Shown: positions 16,348 through 24,610 of the stretch, one piece after another
Position numbering within the stretch: position 1 is the first letter of the stretch
Layout: each line of letters starts with the position of its first letter
Assembly: GCA_965247775.1 (NCBI GenBank)
Contig: OZ252031.1
Coordinates: 2,480,001-2,544,000, forward strand
Source of the DNA: G965247775 sp965247775
GTDB lineage: Bacteria > Chloroflexota > Dehalococcoidia > Bin125
Direction: 5' to 3'
DNA: 64,000 bases
Notes under the pieces: model-generated
Databases searched by the model: none
Told to the model about the DNA's origin: nothing
The model's input: the letters and a program-made list of their open reading frames with translations, nothing else
Program-made: the position numbers and the translations under genes

Positions 16348-18036
16348 TCAGGCGTCGGCGGCGGATCGGCCCATTTCGTGCTCGAGCTGATCCAAACCCA
16401 TGGGCCCCATCTCCAGGGCGGTGGCGTGGAAAGTCTTGAGGTCGAAAGCGGCGCCGGCGGCGCCTCGCGCCGCCTCGCGCGCGGCCAGCCAGGCGCGCTC
16501 CCCCACTTTGTAGCTGATGGCTTGGCCGGGCCAGCCGAGGTATCGATCGACTTCGCTCGCCAGCATGTCCGCCGGGAAGAAGCAGTGGCGCTGCAGGAAG
16601 GGGAGGGCGAACTCAGGCTGCCAGGTCTGGCCGGGCTGGTCCGGCTCGTCGTCGGGGATGGGGAGACGCAGATGCAGCCCGATGTCGAGGACGACGCGGG
16701 CTGCGCGCATCCCTTGACTGCTGAGGTAGCCCAGGTAGTGGTCCGGGTTGTCCAGATAACCGAGTTCGCTCATGAGGCGCTCCGCGTAGAGGGCCCAGCC
16801 TTCGGTGTAGCCCGAGGTTCCGGCCAGCAGCCGTTGGAAGCGGGTGAGCTTGCCGCCCTGGTGACGGGTGGTGGCGATCTGCAGATGATGGCCGGGAACC
16901 CCTTCGTGGAAGGCCACGGAGACTTCGGCCCAGGTGGGGAAGCGCGTGCGGCCTCCGGTGGGATACCAGGTACGACCCGGGCGCGCGAAGTCCTCTGACG
17001 GGCCGGTGTAATACATCGCCAGGGCGCCGCCTGGGGGGGCGATCAGCGCTTCGATGCGGCGCACCGGGGGAGGGATGTCGAAGTGGCGGCCGTCCAGGTC
17101 GGCCATCGTGCGGTCCTGCAGATCCTGCATCCAGCGGCGGAAGGCCTCCACGCCATCGACGGCGCGGGCCGGGTCGCTCTCGAGGATCTGGACCGCCGCC
17201 GCCAGGTCGCCGTCGGGAACGATACGCCGGGCCGTTTGCGCCATCTCGGCGCGGATGCGCCGCACTTCCTCCCAGCCCCAGGCGTAGGTCTGGGCGAGGT
17301 CCAGGCTCAGGCCGGTGAAGACGCGGGCGCGGAGCGCATAGCGCTCCGGGCCCACGGCGTCGTCCTGGCGAGCGCGGGGCAGGTAGTCCTGACGAAGGTA
17401 GTCGCTCCAGCCAGCGTAGGCGCTCGCGGCCGCCCCAGTGGCCGCAGCGAGCCGAGCGCGAAGGGCGGGCTCCGGTGGCGCCACCTCGTCATAGCTGGCG
17501 AGGAGGTCGGCGAAGAAGCCCCGGCCGCCGGTGACGCCGGCCCAGGTGTCCGCCTGGGTCGCGCAGGCGGACACCTGGCGAGCGGAGGCGGCGAGCCCGC
17601 GGACGAGGCCGGCCTGCAAAGCGACGCGCGCTCCCGCCACAGCGTCGCCGACGCGCTCTAGGCGAGCGGCGATGTTTTCCCAGTCGCCAGCGGTCTCGCT
17701 GGGCATGAGATCGAAGACCCCCCGCAGCCGCTGCAGGGGGGACGCAATGATGTTCAAATCGTAGAGGTGCTCGTTGGCGGCGAAGAGATCGGCGCTCAGC
17801 GCCAGCCGTTCGCTCATGACGTCGCGCGCGCGGCGGTCGCGGTCGCTTTCGAGGGACAGATCCTGGAGGCGGGTCAGGGTAACGGCGTCCAGGGCGGCGC
17901 GCGCGGCGGCTCCGTCCGGGGAGAGATCGGGGAGATCCGTCTCGTGCCCGGGGACGCCCATGCCGGTGGCCGCGACTGGGTCGAGGGCGGCGACGCGCTC
18001 GATATACGCATCCGCGATCACGTCAATGGAGTCCAT
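16348..18036 (-). CDS. DUF885 family putative metallo-hydrolase
   Basis: 562 aa, normal for DUF885. The strongest motif is VAFHEGVPGHHLQIA near residue 378, the HExxPGHH pattern of this family that resembles a zinc-peptidase active site. A TEGWALYAERLMSELGYL segment with candidate third ligand glutamate follows near 418, and VGERAWLAAREAARG near the C-terminus. No signal peptide is seen, so a cytoplasmic peptidase-like role is most likely, but no activity is established for most members. Transcribed away from the liv operon, with about 270 bases between their starts. Confidence 0.85.
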   Translation of the reverse strand: MDSIDVIADAYIERVAALDPVAATGMGVPGHETDLPDLSPDGAAARAALDAVTLTRLQDLSLESDRDRRARDVMSERLALSADLFAANEHLYDLNIIASPLQRLRGVFDLMPSETAGDWENIAARLERVGDAVAGARVALQAGLVRGLAASARQVSACATQADTWAGVTGGRGFFADLLASYDEVAPPEPALRARLAAATGAAASAYAGWSDYLRQDYLPRARQDDAVGPERYALRARVFTGLSLDLAQTYAWGWEEVRRIRAEMAQTARRIVPDGDLAAAVQILESDPARAVDGVEAFRRWMQDLQDRTMADLDGRHFDIPPPVRRIEALIAPPGGALAMYYTGPSEDFARPGRTWYPTGGRTRFPTWAEVSVAFHEGVPGHHLQIATTRHQGGKLTRFQRLLAGTSGYTEGWALYAERLMSELGYLDNPDHYLGYLSSQGMRAARVVLDIGLHLRLPIPDDEPDQPGQTWQPEFALPFLQRHCFFPADMLASEVDRYLGWPGQAISYKVGERAWLAAREAARGAAGAAFDLKTFHATALEMGPMGLDQLEHEMGRSAADA

Positions 18037-18304
18037 GGAGTCCGCCGCTCTGCTCTGCGCCTGCTGTAGGCTTACGCACGCGTTGTGGTCGGCCGCCGCG
18101 GCGTTCTGGTGGGGAAGAGCGAGTGCTGATCGCCCACCTTCGCGACCGCGAACTGCGCCGACGGAGGTCCGAGCCCCACCGGCCGGCCCGCAACCCAGCG
18201 GCCCCCGCGTACGCTAGTTCCTCCCTGCGTCAGGCACACGTCCAGACGACCTATCCGTCCGTACAGGCCACATGGACCGCCACGCGGCGGGCGGATGAGG
18301 CTGT

Positions 18305-19075
18305 ATGAGCGCGATCCTGGAGGTCGTGGGGCTGGTCAAGCAGTTCGGCGGGCACCGCGTGCTGGATGGGGCCTGCTTCAGCGTCGAGGGCGGGAGCATC
18401 ACGGGCCTGATCGGCCCCAACGGCGCGGGCAAGACGACCTGCTTCAACTGCATCGCCGGCTTCCTGCGCAACGACGGCGGCCGCGTGCTGCTCGACGGGC
18501 GGGACGTCACCGGCATGGCGCCGCACCGGATCTTCCGCCTGGGCCTGACCCGGACCTTCCAGATCCCGCAGGAGCTAGCGTCGCTGTCGGTGCTGGAGAA
18601 CCTCTTGCTCGTGCCCGGCGGACAGGCGGGGGAACATCTCTGGGAGTCGCTGCTCGCGTCCTGGCGAGTGGCGCGCCAGGAGCGAGCGAACGTGCAGCGC
18701 GCCAAGGAGGTCATGGAGTTGGTGGACCTATTGCCGCTTATGCGGGAGCGCGCGGGCAACCTCTCGGGCGGGCAGCGCAAGCTGCTGGAGCTGGCACGGG
18801 CGCTGATGGGCCGTCCGCGCTTAATCCTGCTCGACGAACCCGGCGCCGGAGTCAACCCAACCCTGGCGCGCCGGCTGGTGCAGCACATTGAGCGGGTGCG
18901 AGACGAGTTCGGGGTCACCTTCTTGGTGATCGAGCACGATATGGATCTGGTGGCGCGCCTCTGCAACCCCGTGGTGGTGATGACGGACGGGCAGGTGATG
19001 ATGGAGGGATCGCCGCAGGAGGTGCTGAGCAACGCCGCCGTGCAGGAGGCGTACCTGGGGAGCCAGTACCGGTGA
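18305..19075 (+). CDS. livG: Branched-chain amino acid-type ABC transporter ATPase LivG
   Basis: 256 aa. Walker A is GPNGAGKTT near residue 38, the signature is LSGGQRKLLELARAL near 155, Walker B ends LILLDEPGAGVNPT near 177, and the switch histidine lies in FLVIEHDMDLVARLC. The NPTLARRL and HDMDLV segments are typical of LivG rather than LivF. It energises uptake of leucine/isoleucine/valine or other amino-acid-like or amide substrates by the LivHM permease. The stop overlaps the livF start (GTGA, four bases). First gene of the importer operon; promoter expected in 18037-18304. Confidence 0.9.
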   Translation: MSAILEVVGLVKQFGGHRVLDGACFSVEGGSITGLIGPNGAGKTTCFNCIAGFLRNDGGRVLLDGRDVTGMAPHRIFRLGLTRTFQIPQELASLSVLENLLLVPGGQAGEHLWESLLASWRVARQERANVQRAKEVMELVDLLPLMRERAGNLSGGQRKLLELARALMGRPRLILLDEPGAGVNPTLARRLVQHIERVRDEFGVTFLVIEHDMDLVARLCNPVVVMTDGQVMMEGSPQEVLSNAAVQEAYLGSQYR

Positions 19076-19842
19076 GCGACCTCCTCCGCGCCGAGGGGGT
19101 GAGCGCCGGGTATGGGGGTGTGGAGATCATCCACGCGGCCGATCTGCGCATCGCGCCGGGCGAGATCGTGACCATCATCGGGCCCAACGGGGCGGGGAAG
19201 TCGACGTTGCTGAAGGCGGTGTTCGGGACGCTGCGCCCGACGGCCGGGCGCGTGACGTTCCGGGATCAGGACATGACGCAGGCGCCGGCGCCGAAGATGG
19301 TGGCGGCGGGAGCGTCCTTCGTGCCGCAAACGGAGAATGTCTTCCCTTCCCTGAGCGTGCGCGAAAACCTGGAGATGGGCGGCTACCGGCGGCGCACGGG
19401 GCTGCGAGAGCGGATCGCGGAGGTGCTCTCCTTGTTCCCGGACCTGGCGCGGCGCCCGAGCGAGCGGGCGTCGCGGTTGTCGGGGGGGCAGCGGCAGGCG
19501 CTGGCGATCGGCCGGGCGCTGATGCTGGATCCGGTGCTGCTCTTACTGGACGAGCCGACGGCGAGTCTCTCCCCGATCATGCGGAGCGAGATCTTTGATC
19601 GGCTGCTGTCGATCCGGGACTCGGGCGTGGCGCTGCTCATGGTGGAGCAGAACGCGAAGGAGGCGCTCGCGGTTTCCGACCGCGGTTACGTGATGGTGTC
19701 CGGTCGGGTGGTGCTGGAGCAACCGGGTCCGGCGATGCTGGCCAACGCGGCCGTCGGGCGGCTCTTCCTGGGGCAGGACGAAGATGGTCCGGCGGAGGCG
19801 GCGGCCGGTGCGGGCCCCGCCGGGACAGCGGACCCGGTGTAG
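19072..19842 (+). CDS. livF: Branched-chain amino acid-type ABC transporter ATPase LivF
   Basis: 256 aa partner ATPase of LivG. Walker A GPNGAGKST near residue 37, the LivF-type FVPQTENVFPSLSVRENLEMG segment near 82, signature LSGGQRQALAIGRAL near 139, Walker B LLLLDEPTASLSP near 158, and the switch histidine region replaced by LLMVEQNAKEAL, as is normal for LivF. The last 25 residues (EDGPAEAAAGAGPAG) are a low-complexity extension. It starts with GTG inside the livG stop, so it is translationally coupled. The livH coding sequence begins within about 10-45 bases of its stop. Confidence 0.9.
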   Translation: MSDLLRAEGVSAGYGGVEIIHAADLRIAPGEIVTIIGPNGAGKSTLLKAVFGTLRPTAGRVTFRDQDMTQAPAPKMVAAGASFVPQTENVFPSLSVRENLEMGGYRRRTGLRERIAEVLSLFPDLARRPSERASRLSGGQRQALAIGRALMLDPVLLLLDEPTASLSPIMRSEIFDRLLSIRDSGVALLMVEQNAKEALAVSDRGYVMVSGRVVLEQPGPAMLANAAVGRLFLGQDEDGPAEAAAGAGPAGTADPV

Positions 19843-19887
19843 GGGGCCGTCCTGGATATCGCGCAGCTGGTCATCGTCGGAATCATC

Positions 19888-20754
19888 GTGGGGTCGATCA
19901 TTGGCCTGGGCGCGATCGGGCTGACGCTGACCTACGGCGTGATGAAATTCGCCAACTTCGCGCATGGGGACTTGATGACGCTGGGGATGTTCCTGGCGTT
20001 CTTTATCGTCGTGGACTTGGGGCTGGAGGGCGGCGATATCGGGCCGCTCTCGTTCGGCTGGGGCATGATCCCAGCGGCGCTGTTCGCCATGGCTGTGGTG
20101 GCGCTGGTGGCTGTAACCCTGGACCGGATCGTGTTCCGGCCATTGCGAAGCCGGGGCAGCGGGATCATCACGATGGCCATCGCCTCGCTCGGGATCGGGA
20201 TCGGGATCCGGGCGATCGTGCAGATGATCTGGGGGCCGTCGTCCGAGCGCTACAGCACCGGGATCAACAAGGCGGTGACCATCTTTGGGGACCTAAAAGT
20301 CAAGCCGGATCAGTTCCTGATCGTCTCGCTGACGCTGCTGCTGGCGGTGGCCGTCTATCTCCTCCTCTACCGGACGCGGCTGGGCAAGGCGATGCGGGCG
20401 ACGGCGGACAATCCCGATCTGGCGGAGGTGGCGGGGATCGAAACCGAGACCGTCCGCCGCTGGACCTGGGTGATCGGCGGCCTGCTGATCGCGATCGCGG
20501 GGATCATGCTGGCGGTGCAGGCGCAGCTGCGCTTTGATGCCGGCTTCAACCTCATCTTGCCGCTCTTCGCGGCGACGATTCTGGGCGGGATTGGGAACCC
20601 GTTGGGCGCGCTGGTGGGCGGACTGGTGGTGGGGATCTCGCAGGAGGTGTCGACAGAGTGGATCAACACGGGGCTGAAGCCGGGGGTGCCGTTCCTGATC
20701 CTGATCCTGATGCTGATCGTGCGGCCGCGCGGGCTGTTCGGCTCGAACATCTGA
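19888..20754 (+). CDS. livH: Branched-chain amino acid-type ABC transporter permease LivH
   Basis: 288 aa as drawn, a polytopic permease with the family start region GSIIGLGAIGLTLTYGVMKFANFAHGD. Family members usually carry about 10-12 residues before this (a QLLVNGLVLGS-type segment). The in-frame codons upstream indeed encode LDIAQLVIVGIIVGS, but contain no ATG, GTG or TTG back to the stop at 19840; AGGGGG at 19841 sits five bases before CTG 19852. A CTG start at 19852 is therefore likely and the GTG at 19888 is only a conservative choice. Typical EAA-like loop and the GGIGNPLGALVGG segment are present. Confidence 0.88.
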   Translation: MGSIIGLGAIGLTLTYGVMKFANFAHGDLMTLGMFLAFFIVVDLGLEGGDIGPLSFGWGMIPAALFAMAVVALVAVTLDRIVFRPLRSRGSGIITMAIASLGIGIGIRAIVQMIWGPSSERYSTGINKAVTIFGDLKVKPDQFLIVSLTLLLAVAVYLLLYRTRLGKAMRATADNPDLAEVAGIETETVRRWTWVIGGLLIAIAGIMLAVQAQLRFDAGFNLILPLFAATILGGIGNPLGALVGGLVVGISQEVSTEWINTGLKPGVPFLILILMLIVRPRGLFGSNI

Positions 20755-20763
20755 GGGGGCAGA

Positions 20764-21858
20764 ATGGACGCGCTCTTTGCGGACCTCGCCCCGCTGGTCA
20801 CCTTCACGGGCAGTGTGAACTGGACCGTTGGCTTCCTGACCACCGTGTCCATCTTTGCCATCGTGGCGCTCGGACTGAACCTGCAGTGGGGCTATACGGG
20901 TATCTTCAACTTCGGGATCGTGGCGTTTTTCATGGTTGGCGCCTACACGAGCGCGATCTTGACGCTGCCGCCGCCGGACCCGGAGTTCGAGGACTACGCG
21001 GGGGGCTTCAACCTGCCGATCCCCGTCGGCTGGCTGGCGGGCATGGGGGCGGCGGGGGCGCTGGCGCTCTTGATCGGCATTCCCACGCTGCGCTTGCGGC
21101 GCGATTTTCTGGCCATCGCCACGATCGGGGTCGCGGCGATCTTGCGCAGTGTGGCGAATTCCGTTGAGGGGCTCGTCAACCGGGCGCGGGGCCTGAACGG
21201 GATCCCGCGCTTCCTGGACGAGCTGGCGAGCGGAGAGGACTACCGCTGGGTGCTCCTGGGGATCGCCCTGGTGATGCTGTTCCTGGTGTATGTGGTGGTG
21301 TGGCGGGTGAGCGGATCTCCGTGGGGGCGGGTGCTGCGCGCGATTCGCGAGAACGAGGATACGGCCCGGGCTTCGGGCAAGGACACGGTCAACTTCCGCA
21401 TGCAGAGTTTCGTGCTGGGCGGGATGATCATGGGGCTGGGTGGGGCCATCTTCGCGCACCGGGTGAACGCGATCGCGCCGACCTCCTTCAGCGACCTCTT
21501 CGGCACGTTCCTGGTCTGGACGATGCTGATGGTGGGAGGGAGCGGCAACAACCGCGGGGCGGTGCTGGGGGCACTGGTGGTCGGCTTCTTCTGGTTCGGT
21601 ACGCCCTTGATTCAGGAGGATCTGCCGGACTTCCTCGGCAACCGGGTGTTCATGCTGCGGCAGCTGATGATTGGGGTCTTGATCGTGACGTTCCTCCTGC
21701 TCCGGCCCCAGGGGCTGCTGCAAGAGGAACGACGGGTGAGCCGGTTCGTGGCGGAGCTGCGGGCGGAGTCCGGGTTCAGCCGCCTGAGACGGCGACTGTT
21801 CGGGCGCGCCGCCCCGGCGGCCGACCTCCCCGCCGCGCCCGGCGGCGGGGGGGACTAA
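20764..21858 (+). CDS. livM: Branched-chain amino acid-type ABC transporter permease LivM
   Basis: 364 aa polytopic permease. ALGLNLQWGYTGIFNFGIVAFFMVGAY near residue 40 is the hallmark LivM start (NLxxGxxGxxxxG), GIPTLRLRRDFLAIATIGVA is the cytoplasmic coupling region, and MVGGSGNNRGAVLGALVVG the late glycine-rich segment. The last 35 residues are a charged Arg/Ala/Pro tail. Nine bases after livH, with GAGGGGGC ahead of the ATG. It completes the LivGFHM set; the binding protein gene follows on the opposite strand, separated by a hairpin terminator. Confidence 0.9.
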   Translation: MDALFADLAPLVTFTGSVNWTVGFLTTVSIFAIVALGLNLQWGYTGIFNFGIVAFFMVGAYTSAILTLPPPDPEFEDYAGGFNLPIPVGWLAGMGAAGALALLIGIPTLRLRRDFLAIATIGVAAILRSVANSVEGLVNRARGLNGIPRFLDELASGEDYRWVLLGIALVMLFLVYVVVWRVSGSPWGRVLRAIRENEDTARASGKDTVNFRMQSFVLGGMIMGLGGAIFAHRVNAIAPTSFSDLFGTFLVWTMLMVGGSGNNRGAVLGALVVGFFWFGTPLIQEDLPDFLGNRVFMLRQLMIGVLIVTFLLLRPQGLLQEERRVSRFVAELRAESGFSRLRRRLFGRAAPAADLPAAPGGGGD

Positions 21859-21883
21859 GCCCCCTCCGCGCGAGACACGAAAC

Positions 21884-21903
21884 GGGCGGCCGTGGGGCCG
21901 CCC
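21884..21903. terminator. Bidirectional hairpin between livM and the binding-protein gene
   Basis: Perfect 8-bp stem GGGCGGCC / GGCCGCCC with a 4-base loop, sitting in the 77-base gap between two convergent stops. No T-tract follows on the plus side; GTTT follows on the minus side. Likely a shared transcription terminator. Confidence 0.65.
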
Positions 21904-21935
21904 GCTCGCGTCGCTGCGCCGTGTCCGGCCAGCGG

Positions 21936-24428
21936 TCAATTCAGATCGAAGGGGACCTCTTCGATCGCCGCGGGCGCGCCGTCAACGTACTGCCAGATCT
22001 CAATGAAGCCCGTCGTCACGTCGCCCACGGCGTTCCAGTCCAGAGTCGTTGCGGCGCCCTCGTAGTTGACTGCGGAGCCGCTCGTGACGGCGGCCAGGGC
22101 CGCGGCAATGCCGGCCGCGCCGGGGATGAAGCGGTCCCCGCCGGGAGCGGCGACCAGGGGCAGGGCGTCGCGGATGGCGGCGCCGTCCGTCGAACCCGCG
22201 AACTCGGCCGCGAGCGCGATGGCGACGGTCGCGTCATAGGCCTCCCGCACGAAGGGCCGGGTGGGCAACTCGCCGAATTCCCCGATGTAAGCGGCGTCCC
22301 AAGCCTGCGTGGCGTCGCTCTCCGGCCCGGCGCCGGGAGCGGTGCCCTTGAAGCCGTTGAGGAAGTCGGCGCCGATACCGTCGATCAGGTCCTGACTCTT
22401 GGTGCCGTCGACGAAGAGGAACTCCTCGAAGATGCTGTTCTCCAGCGCCTCGCGGATGAAAATGAGCGCTTCTTCCGGGAAGCCGATGGCCACCAGGACG
22501 CGGGCGTCACCCGCCGCCGCCGCCTGCAGCTCCGAGAGGTAGCTGGTCGCCCCACCCTCAATGGAAACCGCCCTGACGCTGCCCGCGAAGGCGGCCTCGA
22601 AAGCGTCGGCGAGACCCTGCCCGTAGGCGTCGTTGCGGAAAATAACGCCGACGTTGTCGTAGCCCTCGCCCACGGCCAGTCTGGCCAGGACCACGCCCTG
22701 GGCCGCGTCCGAGATCGTGCTGCGGAACAGGAAGCCGTTGTCCGCCGCCGCGCTCACCGCCGGCGACGTGGCCGAGGGCGAGATGGTGGGCACGCGACCC
22801 GGGCCGGTCACCGACTCCGCCACGGCGATGGTCACGGTGCTCGAGAGCGGGCCGACGATCGCGTGCACACCTTCGACCTCCACCAGGCGGCGGGCTTCCT
22901 CGACGCCCTGCACCGTGTCCACCTGCGTATCGCCGGTGACGAACTCCACCGGGAGTCCTCCGATGCCGCCGCCCTCGTTGATGTGCTTGAGGGCCAGCTC
23001 CACCCCCGTCTGAATGACGGGGCCAAACTCCGCCAGGGGGCCGGAAAAGTCCGCCAGGAAGCCGATCTTCAGGGGCTCATCAAGGATCAACGGCCGCGGC
23101 TCCGGGACGGCGACTTCGGTGGTCCCGCCGGCGCTAAAGTCGAAGGGGACCTCTTCGATCGCCGCGGGCGCGCCGTCAACGTACTGCCAGATCTCAATGA
23201 AGCCCGTCGTCACGTCGCCCACGGCGTTCCAGTCCAGAGTCGTTGCGGCGCCCTCGTAGTTGACTGCGGAGCCGCTCGTGACGGCGGCCAGGGCCGCGGC
23301 AATGCCGGCCGCGCCGGGGATGAAGCGGTCCCCGCCGGGAGCGGCGACCAGGGGCAGGGCGTCGCGGATGGCGGCGCCGTCCGTCGAACCCGCGAACTCG
23401 GCCGCGAGCGCGATGGCGACGGTCGCGTCATAGGCCTCCCGCACGAAGGGCCGGGTGGGCAACTCGCCGAATTCCCCGATGTAAGCGGCGTCCCAAGCCT
23501 GCGTGGCGTCGCTCTCCGGCCCGGCGCCGGGAGCGGTGCCCTTGAAGCCGTTGAGGAAGTCGGCGCCGATACCGTCGATCAGGTCCTGACTCTTGGTGCC
23601 GTCGACGAAGAGGAACTCCTCGAAGATGCTGTTCTCCAGCGCCTCGCGGATGAAAATGAGCGCTTCTTCCGGGAAGCCGATGGCCACCAGGACGCGGGCG
23701 TCACCCGCCGCCGCCGCCTGCAGCTCCGAGAGGTAGCTGGTCGCCCCACCCTCAATGGAAACCGCCCTGACGCTGCCCGCGAAGGCGGCCTCGAAAGCGT
23801 CGGCGAGACCCTGCCCGTAGGCGTCGTTGCGGAAAATAACGCCGACGTTGTCGTAGCCCTCGCCCACGGCCAGTCTGGCCAGGACCACGCCCTGGGCCGC
23901 GTCCGAGATCGTGCTGCGGAACAGGAAGCCGTTGTCCGCCGCCGCGCTCACCGCCGGCGACGTGGCCGAGGGCGAGATGGTGGGCACGCGACCCGGGCCG
24001 GTCACCGACTCCGCCACGGCGATGGTCACGGTGCTCGAGAGCGGGCCGACGATCGCGTGCACACCTTCGACCTCCACCAGGCGGCGGGCTTCCTCGACGC
24101 CCTGCACCGTGTCCACCTGCGTATCGCCGGTGACGAACTCCACCGGGAGTCCTCCGATGCCGCCGCCCTCGTTGATGTGCTTGAGGGCCAGCTCCACCCC
24201 CGTCTGAATGACGGGGCCAAACTCCGCCAGGGGGCCGGAAAAGTCCGCCAGGAAGCCGATCTTCAGGGGCTCACCCGCGGGCGCGGCCACCGGCTCTTCG
24301 GGTTCCGCGGGGGGAGACGCGGCCGGCTCGCCGCCGTCCGCCTCGTCATCGCCGCCACCGCAGGCCGCGGCGATCACGCTGGCAGCGACGATCAGGGAAA
24401 CCAGCAGCAGCCAACGCCGCCCCGTCAT
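21936..24428 (-). CDS. Liv-type substrate-binding lipoprotein with two tandem identical binding domains
   Basis: 830 aa, about twice the normal 370-420 aa. Residues 1-23 form a lipoprotein signal with lipobox IAAAC (Cys23), followed by an acidic Pro/Ala/Glu linker. Then come two periplasmic-binding (Leu/Ile/Val type I) domains, about residues 52-429 and 450-827, each starting EPLKIGFLADFSGPLAEFG and ending AIEEVPFD. A 20-residue linker (FSAGGTTEVAVPEPRPLILD) joins them. The two units look identical even at DNA level. Start ATG 24428 directly precedes the hydrophobic core. It presumably feeds the neighbouring LivFGHM. Ligand unknown; the double-domain form is unusual. Confidence 0.88.
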   Translation of the reverse strand: MTGRRWLLLVSLIVAASVIAAACGGGDDEADGGEPAASPPAEPEEPVAAPAGEPLKIGFLADFSGPLAEFGPVIQTGVELALKHINEGGGIGGLPVEFVTGDTQVDTVQGVEEARRLVEVEGVHAIVGPLSSTVTIAVAESVTGPGRVPTISPSATSPAVSAAADNGFLFRSTISDAAQGVVLARLAVGEGYDNVGVIFRNDAYGQGLADAFEAAFAGSVRAVSIEGGATSYLSELQAAAAGDARVLVAIGFPEEALIFIREALENSIFEEFLFVDGTKSQDLIDGIGADFLNGFKGTAPGAGPESDATQAWDAAYIGEFGELPTRPFVREAYDATVAIALAAEFAGSTDGAAIRDALPLVAAPGGDRFIPGAAGIAAALAAVTSGSAVNYEGAATTLDWNAVGDVTTGFIEIWQYVDGAPAAIEEVPFDFSAGGTTEVAVPEPRPLILDEPLKIGFLADFSGPLAEFGPVIQTGVELALKHINEGGGIGGLPVEFVTGDTQVDTVQGVEEARRLVEVEGVHAIVGPLSSTVTIAVAESVTGPGRVPTISPSATSPAVSAAADNGFLFRSTISDAAQGVVLARLAVGEGYDNVGVIFRNDAYGQGLADAFEAAFAGSVRAVSIEGGATSYLSELQAAAAGDARVLVAIGFPEEALIFIREALENSIFEEFLFVDGTKSQDLIDGIGADFLNGFKGTAPGAGPESDATQAWDAAYIGEFGELPTRPFVREAYDATVAIALAAEFAGSTDGAAIRDALPLVAAPGGDRFIPGAAGIAAALAAVTSGSAVNYEGAATTLDWNAVGDVTTGFIEIWQYVDGAPAAIEEVPFDLN
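21946..23079 (-). repeat. Direct repeat unit 1 (1134 bp) encoding the second binding domain
   Basis: Forms a tandem pair with 23140-24273 at a fixed offset of 1194 bases. Wherever I compared the two by eye the bases match, and translations in several frames are identical along the whole length. The match stops sharply at each side (base before 21946 and after 23079 differ). Confidence 0.9.
23140..24273 (-). repeat. Direct repeat unit 2 (1134 bp) encoding the first binding domain
   Basis: Second copy of the unit at 21946-23079; 378 codons long and in frame with it. The two are separated by a unique 60-base linker at 23080-23139 that encodes 20 residues. Confidence 0.9.
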
Positions 24429-24610
24429 GCCATGAATCAGCCTTGTGAATAGGGCTCCTGATGCGGACAAACTCGCTCTCCCTTCCGCCAACAAGAAGCT
24501 CCTCCTCCTCGTCGGCCTCTCCTCCACGCGACAGCCTACGGACGAGGGCTCATGGGTGCAAGAGACGGCGTCGCGCGTTTCAGGCGCCAGGGAATTCCCG
24601 CGGACCCCAG

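Noticed and set aside
21300..24452. 1050-residue plus-strand open frame across the binding-protein gene
   Set aside because: It is the antisense shadow of livM's end and the duplicated binding-protein gene; composition is Gly/Arg/Ala shadow-like and the minus frame is an obvious lipoprotein.
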